Source of the DNA: Rickettsiales bacterium
GTDB taxonomy: Bacteria > Pseudomonadota > Alphaproteobacteria > Rickettsiales > JALZUV01
Length of the DNA stretch: 17,566 nucleotides
Direction: 5' to 3'
Assembly (NCBI GenBank): GCA_023301245.1
Contig: JALZUV010000289.1
Coordinates: forward strand, 1 to 17,566
Shown here: piece by piece, positions 13,785-17,566 of the stretch
Numbering within the stretch: the stretch's first letter is position 1
How the letters are laid out: each line of letters opens with the position of its first letter
Notes under the pieces: model-generated
The model's database searches: none
What the model was told of the DNA's origin: nothing
Seen by the model: only the letters and a program-made list of their open reading frames with translations
Program-made: the position numbers and the translations under genes

Positions 13785-14391
13785 AAATATCTGAAAAAAT
13801 ATTTTTCAAAAATTCTTTTAAGCTGTCTTGTTCTTTTTTTTGTAGAATTCTTTTTTGAATCAGGACTTTAAGTTTAGCTAGAGCGCGCCGTTTGTGTTCG
13901 ACAAGCGACTGTCTTGCTATACCCATTACCTTTGCTGCTTTAGAAGTAGACAAGCCCTTCCAATAGAGAAGTTGAAGCGTTTGAATCTGCCGATCGGTAA
14001 GAGATGACATGTAAAGTTGCAGTTTTCTTCGAAGCTCTGGAGGAAACTCGTTTTCTTCTCCTCTGACAATAAAATCTGCAATCGCTTCTGTTGAAAACCC
14101 CTCGATGTCACTACCGTTTTCTAGGTGAACCTCATACCGGCTAGCTACTGGCTCCTCCGGGGGTATCTCCATGATAGGCGTTGTTTTACTTGTTTTTTGA
14201 CTTTGAACCCCTGCATGTCTGTCTGCCAATTCGTCTGCGCAAAAACCTGCAGGTGGGCTGCAATTTAGGCTGCAGGCAGTGCCCCCTAAACCCCTGTCCC
14301 CCTGCGGCTTCGACCTATTAGGTGAGGGGTGTGCTTTTTTCTGACTGCCTGTACTCGTCGCCCGTCTGTAAAAGTCTGGATGTAGTTTCAT
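13783..14391 (-). CDS. Sigma-70 region 4-like helix-turn-helix regulator
   Basis: This 202-residue protein has a low-complexity N-terminal part (1-75), a linker and a sigma-region-4-like helix-turn-helix at about 130-175. The motif begins LTDRQIQTLQLLYWKGLSTS and continues KAAKVMGIARQSLVEHKRRA, with the usual Gln recognition-helix start. A Lys-rich tail follows. No sigma region 2 is present, so it is not a full sigma factor; it probably controls the transfer operon lying directly downstream. AAAGGAAA eight bases before the ATG at 14389-14391 is a strong ribosome site. An internal ATG at 14170-14172 lacks one. With the upstream start, residues about 26-54 are encoded by inverted-repeat copy B. 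A start at the internal ATG would leave the repeat in the leader, which remains possible. Confidence 0.75.
   Translation of the reverse strand: MKLHPDFYRRATSTGSQKKAHPSPNRSKPQGDRGLGGTACSLNCSPPAGFCADELADRHAGVQSQKTSKTTPIMEIPPEEPVASRYEVHLENGSDIEGFSTEAIADFIVRGEENEFPPELRRKLQLYMSSLTDRQIQTLQLLYWKGLSTSKAAKVMGIARQSLVEHKRRALAKLKVLIQKRILQKKEQDSLKEFLKNIFSDI
14231..14316 (-). repeat. Inverted repeat copy B, inside the regulator coding region
   Basis: This is the inverted partner of 13641-13726. It is read in frame through the N-terminal part of the regulator without introducing a stop. The two copies are separated by about 504 bases that hold the helix-turn-helix part of the gene and a terminator-like hairpin. 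Confidence 0.85.
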
Positions 14392-14984
14392 ATTTTTAGT
14401 TTCCTTTTATGATGTCAATCTTGAAGAACCCATTCGTAGATTGGGTAAACTCCTCCATACTCATTGCAAGCAGCTGGCTTTAGGCAATAAGGTGATAGGA
14501 CCTAAATGAGCTTGAGCAGGTTTAGGCAAAGAGATACCAAGGCTTGCTCCAAGTAAATCCTCAGGGCAGCTTAGAGGCTACGTTGCGTTCTGTTCCGTTG
14601 CTCTTAATCAGTTTGGTCGTATTGGCGTATGTGTTGACAAACATAAATCTGGAAGTGATGTTAGCTAGCGAAGCCGGGAATTGGCGTTCTCATGTATGGC
14701 ATAGCAGCTAGTTTTTCATTTCATCTAAGCGAATCAGATATCAAAATCTGCAGCTGATTTGTTTGCACGGTTTTTTTCTTCTTTTTTCAGGCGCTAAAAA
14801 TAATCTCGCACCTGCAGTCTTATTTTTTGTTCTCTAGAATAAAACAGAGATAAGAATCATTACCCAAGACATGGCTGTCCCCCTTGTTTAAATATGCCGT
14901 TTCTAGCGCAGGCACGTATCAGCGCTCATATGTGTGTAGTAGGTTTTGGCCGTGTGTGGTGCTCAGTTTGGGCTGGGCCCTGCC

Positions 14985-15005
14985 AAGGCCTCTACTAGGC
15001 CTTTT
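14985..15005 (+). terminator. Terminator-like hairpin
   Basis: AAGGCCT (14985-14991) and AGGCCTT (14997-15003) form a perfect 7 bp stem with a five-base loop, followed by two further T residues on the plus strand. The stem is convincing and the T run is short. No gene upstream on the plus strand explains it. Confidence 0.45.
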
Positions 15006-15163
15006 GTCACATTTGTCTCTCTTTAAGTTCCGCTCATTTCACCCTCCTTCTTGCTATTCAGCCTGCGTATGTTTGACTGGCTATTCAGCCGGCCTCTCTA
15101 TTGCTGGAACCGTAAAATCGTTGATAATCAGTATCTACAGGCACTTGCTGTGTACTTTTTAGC

Positions 15164-15192
15164 TTGACCTCAGTCAACTGAAAATATAAAAG
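15164..15192 (+). promoter_or_regulatory. Candidate promoter and operator of the TIGR02147-like regulator
   Basis: TTGACC (15164-15169) is a near-consensus -35 hexamer. An A/T-rich TATAAAAG follows at 15185-15192, giving a -10 at 15 or 17 bases spacing. The -35 overlaps the inverted repeat TTGAC-CTCA-GTCAA (15164-15177), which could be an operator for autoregulation. It lies about 50-75 bases before the regulator start. Confidence 0.4.
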
Positions 15193-15239
15193 ATGCCTGA
15201 AATAGTTTTTTAGTATATCGGTACAGGAAAACATGACTA

Positions 15240-16085
15240 ATGGAATTCAGCGAAATCATTAGAGAAGCCAGAGAAAAACGCTTCAAAACGGCCAAAGAGT
15301 ACTTCAATCTGATGCAACCAGATTGCACATACTCTTATTATTCTGAGATGGAAAGGGGGGACACAATACCTCGGCCAGCTCTTGCAACTCAGATCATTGG
15401 TCAACTGGGAATAAACGAAAGGGAAGGCGCGTTCGCTTGGGCCTACTCGAGTATGCCAAACCAGCAGTTCAAACAATTTTTTGACCTAAACCCAGCTCCA
15501 GTTAAAACAGAAACTTTCTACAACCAAGATACAACCGTGTTTTTAAACCGAAGGCACGTTAGGAAATTTGAAACAGACATTACCTATTACAACGTGCTGA
15601 CCTTTATAAACTGCCTTGGCATGGACGGACCTGTAAGCGTTGCGGCAATCTGCGAAAAGTTCTCACTGCCGCGCCCTAAGATCATCCGAATCCTTACGTG
15701 GCTACACGAAGAGTGTCTGATTGATGGAAGCGTTGCAGCTGGATACAAAACAGAAAAAGATAGGCTGTTTCTTCCAAGGACAAAAGAGTTTCAGCCGTTT
15801 AAGCATAACCTCTTGAGGCATTTTCTAGAGCAGCACTTTAAATCAGAGCAAGAAGCCATCCAGAAAAAACCAGAAGAGATAGAAAAAGAGTCTCCCCTTG
15901 AAAACCCGTTTTCTATATCTGGTACCGTACTTTTAAACGAAGGCCAAGTGGCAGAGGCAAGAAAGAACTTCGAGCGCCTTATGCTAACCCTAAAACCTTC
16001 TACCCAAGACGTAGAGCCTGGATCTGAGCCTGTGACCATCGGCTTTTACCTAAGTAAAAGAAGGTGGGAGAGTCCAGAGCTATGA
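15240..16085 (+). CDS. TIGR02147/DUF4423-like transcriptional regulator
   Basis: This 281-residue protein begins with an XRE-type helix-turn-helix (about 3-58, with YSYYSEMERGDTIPRPALAT as the turn and third helix). A second winged-helix-like segment follows at about 128-160 (VSVAAICEKFSLPRPKIIRI and onward). The C-terminal part has a SGTVLLNEGQVAEARKNFER helix and ends with VTIGFYLSKRRW, resembling the final strand of TIGR02147 proteins. These regulators are frequent in Bdellovibrionota and Fibrobacterota; their ligands are mostly unknown. AGGA lies 11 bases before the chosen ATG. An out-of-frame ATG at 15233 with tighter spacing would give only a nine-codon peptide. The stop overlaps the transporter start (ATGA), so the regulator probably controls that transporter. 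Confidence 0.68.
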   Translation: MEFSEIIREAREKRFKTAKEYFNLMQPDCTYSYYSEMERGDTIPRPALATQIIGQLGINEREGAFAWAYSSMPNQQFKQFFDLNPAPVKTETFYNQDTTVFLNRRHVRKFETDITYYNVLTFINCLGMDGPVSVAAICEKFSLPRPKIIRILTWLHEECLIDGSVAAGYKTEKDRLFLPRTKEFQPFKHNLLRHFLEQHFKSEQEAIQKKPEEIEKESPLENPFSISGTVLLNEGQVAEARKNFERLMLTLKPSTQDVEPGSEPVTIGFYLSKRRWESPEL

Positions 16086-17296
16086 ACGTCTTAAAAAACT
16101 CGTTTCAGCACTCAGGATTTAGAAACCTTCTTGGAGCATTTGCTCTTGGAAACCTTGCAGATGGTATGTCGTTTGCGATAGGGCCAATTCTGGCAGCTCT
16201 TATAACATCTGATCCAAGGCTTGTAGCGCTTGTAGGAACGTTTAGGTCTCTTCCTTGGCTTCTTTCCATATTTACAGGCCACTTTATTGATTCCTACAGG
16301 AGGCACTCGATCATTGTTTGGTCTGGGAGCGTGAGGGTTGTTTGCTTTCTAGCTCTTGTCGCTCTTGCTTACTTGAACCTACTTACAATATTTTGGATAT
16401 GCTTTTTCTCGTTTATCTGTGGCGTCTCTGAGACGTTCTACGACAACACGATTAGAACCGTCACCAAAGACGTGGTCCCAGAAAAAGATCTGACAGATGC
16501 AAACGCTGTGACTACTTTTTTTGAAAGGTTTTGCAACTGGTTTGCCGGAAGAGCACTTGGAGGGATCATTGCCTCAACTCTAGGGGCTATAGTAGGCCTT
16601 GCAGCAGTTCCAGTTGTTTATTTGATCTCTGTTCTATGGAGCACAAAGATTCCTGTAAAAGAGCTAGAAAACCCAAAGCCAAAAGGCTCTATGCTGGCAT
16701 CTTCTATAGACGGCATCCAAATCATCACCTCACGGCCAACCCTTATGAAGGTTGTCTGCATGAGCATTCTTGCAAACTTTTGTTTTGCCGGAGTAGATGC
16801 CTCGCTGATTTTGTTTGTGAAAAATTTCCTGGGAAAACCTGAAGCTGTTTACGGAATGATATTTTCAGCATCAGGTGTTGGTATGACGCTTACGGCGTTT
16901 TTTGTGCCGTACCTGCTAAGAAGATTTAGCGTCTTCTATACCTACCTTGCTGGGATAGGAAGTCTAGGTCCAGCTCTTCTTATGGTCTACATCCACCCAT
17001 CAGTTACGACTGCTTGGCTTTGCTTTTTTGTAGTTGGATGCGCCTTTGCAGTGTGCGCGATCGTACACAACACCTACTACCAGAAGTCAACGGACTCCGA
17101 AGTATTGGGAAGAGTCTATGCTGGAGTCCGGTGTTTTTCCTGGGGAGCTACTCCCCTAGGACAACTTGGCGGCGGTCTTGCTGCAAGTCTTATTGGACTT
17201 CAAAATGTGTATTTGTTGTTTGGACTTATTGTGTGCTTGGCTGTGATAGTGCTTTTTACGGTCAATCGCGACGAGCTAGAAATCGTAGGCAGATAG
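16082..17296 (+). CDS. Major facilitator superfamily transporter, EntS/MFS_3-like
   Basis: This 404-residue protein has about 12 hydrophobic segments. A motif-A-like loop follows helix 2 (GHFIDSYRRHSII, residues 66-78). The second half ends in a stretch VLGRVYAGVRCFSWGATPLG characteristic of MFS_3 exporters such as the enterobactin exporter EntS. Substrate cannot be read from the sequence; a small exported compound or drug is likely. The ATG at 16082 overlaps the regulator stop by four bases and has GGGAGAG about eight bases upstream. A GTG at 16064 would extend it by six residues but lacks a ribosome site. It forms an operon with the regulator. Confidence 0.88.
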   Translation: MNVLKNSFQHSGFRNLLGAFALGNLADGMSFAIGPILAALITSDPRLVALVGTFRSLPWLLSIFTGHFIDSYRRHSIIVWSGSVRVVCFLALVALAYLNLLTIFWICFFSFICGVSETFYDNTIRTVTKDVVPEKDLTDANAVTTFFERFCNWFAGRALGGIIASTLGAIVGLAAVPVVYLISVLWSTKIPVKELENPKPKGSMLASSIDGIQIITSRPTLMKVVCMSILANFCFAGVDASLILFVKNFLGKPEAVYGMIFSASGVGMTLTAFFVPYLLRRFSVFYTYLAGIGSLGPALLMVYIHPSVTTAWLCFFVVGCAFAVCAIVHNTYYQKSTDSEVLGRVYAGVRCFSWGATPLGQLGGGLAASLIGLQNVYLLFGLIVCLAVIVLFTVNRDELEIVGR

Positions 17297-17404
17297 AGCG
17301 CTAGGCGCAGAGCAAGATGGCTAATATACTCATTTTTCCTGGGTAGGTGGGCACATACATGAGGAATTTTGACCACTCCTTAACTAACAGTACTGTAGTC
17401 TCTT

Positions 17405-17539
17405 CTAAGCGCCCACAATAGTTGGATTATTCCCGAAGTATTTCGGTTGCAGTTGGTTCAAAGATTCAACCATTGACTTCTTAACTATCACTGGCCCTAA
17501 CTTGTTAAAAGTAGAGTGTCTAGACCTCCCACCTTGCAT
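17405..17539 (-). CDS. Possible short protein of 44 residues, low confidence
   Basis: A small frame runs from an ATG at 17537-17539 to a TAG at 17405-17407, with an in-frame stop upstream. The peptide is basic and polar (GGRSRHSTFNKLGPVIVKKS in its first half) with no recognised motif. The Shine-Dalgarno is not clear. It may be a gene remnant. The rest of 17297-17566 shows no gene. Confidence 0.2.
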   Translation of the reverse strand: MQGGRSRHSTFNKLGPVIVKKSMVESLNQLQPKYFGNNPTIVGA

Positions 17540-17566
17540 ACTAGAAGGGGTTTATGTACCTTATAC

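Larger units (their letters stand above)
14392..15239. other. Long intergenic region with no convincing gene
   Basis: No frame here looks like a real protein; a 92-residue plus frame from 14884 has poor composition and no ribosome site. The region holds a terminator-like hairpin (14985-15005) and an 11-base direct repeat GCTATTCAGCC (15053-15063 and 15080-15090). Nested inverted repeats lie around 14732-14760 (AATCAG/CTGATT and CAGAT/ATCTG). A strong minus-strand AGGAGG (15043-15048) lies five bases before a four-codon frame (15023-15037). It probably marks the boundary between the transfer element and the next genes, with decayed sequence. Confidence 0.45.

Noticed and set aside
13641..14316. 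Insertion sequence with terminal inverted repeats
   Set aside because: The repeats enclose only the regulator's C-terminal part and one repeat lies within its coding region. No transposase is present and no target-site duplication was seen.
14404..14466. Short minus-strand frame of about 22 codons ending at the regulator's ribosome site
   Set aside because: It has no Shine-Dalgarno of its own and no recognisable features; a leader peptide is possible but unsupported.
13702..14819. CRISPR array or iteron origin based on recurring CCTGCAG motifs
   Set aside because: The motif recurs at irregular spacing, mostly within the two inverted-repeat copies, and no regularly spaced repeats or replication initiator gene is seen in the window.
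14884..15162. 92-residue plus-strand open frame
   Set aside because: It starts with TTG without a ribosome site, has a Ser/Cys/Leu-rich composition unlike a folded or secreted protein, and runs through a terminator-like hairpin and a direct repeat.
15233..15262. Nine-codon upstream frame overlapping the TIGR02147-like start
   Set aside because: The Shine-Dalgarno spacing is only four bases and the peptide shows no leader features, so chance overlap is likely.

Overview
The window looks like part of a conjugative plasmid or integrative conjugative element, followed on the right by a small block of possibly host-type genes. The host is probably a member of Bdellovibrionota or a relative. That assignment rests mainly on the TIGR02147/DUF4423-like regulator at 15240-16085, a family abundant in predatory Bdellovibrio-type bacteria and Fibrobacterota, and on the moderate G+C content. 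It is an inference; no rRNA or other marker gene is present.

From right to left on the minus strand, 14391 to about 4539 holds a type IV secretion / mating-pair apparatus. The order is: a sigma-region-4-like regulator; two unrecognised small proteins; a VirB2/TrbC-type pilin; TraL (VirB3); an exported protein of unknown function; a TraC/VirB4 ATPase; a VirB5/TrbJ-like exported protein; a VirB6/TrbL-like polytopic membrane protein; TraE (VirB8-like); TraK (VirB9-like); and a short TraB/VirB10. Most of these have good Shine-Dalgarno sequences, and many start inside or next to the preceding stop codon, so they form one or two polycistronic units. A terminator-like hairpin follows traB near 4413-4431.

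Left of that terminator is an AT-richer module (about 2000-4500) with two small membrane proteins, a small exported Cys-rich protein, a small unknown protein and an Mrr-type restriction endonuclease. A nearly identical 16-base direct repeat lies at each edge of this module (1983-1998 and 4503-4518). The conjugative theme resumes at 1713 with a membrane-anchored FtsK/SpoIIIE-type ATPase, which is the likely DNA pump or coupling protein. Overlapping its 3' end and running off the left edge is the start of a protein resembling the replication-relaxation (Replic_Relax) family.

A second AT-rich insertion (about 10700-12044) splits traL from traC. It contains a plus-strand lipoprotein-like gene that seems broken by a frameshift, and the exported 193-residue protein.

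The regulator at 13783-14391 is bracketed by two copies, in inverted orientation, of an 86-base sequence (77 of 86 identical). One copy lies inside the regulator's own N-terminal coding region and the other just after its stop. This is the most unusual structure in the window. The 848 bases from 14392 to 15239 carry no convincing gene, only a terminator-like hairpin, short repeats and a probable promoter/operator. A convergent-style block on the plus strand (15240-17296) then encodes the TIGR02147-like regulator and a translationally coupled major facilitator transporter.
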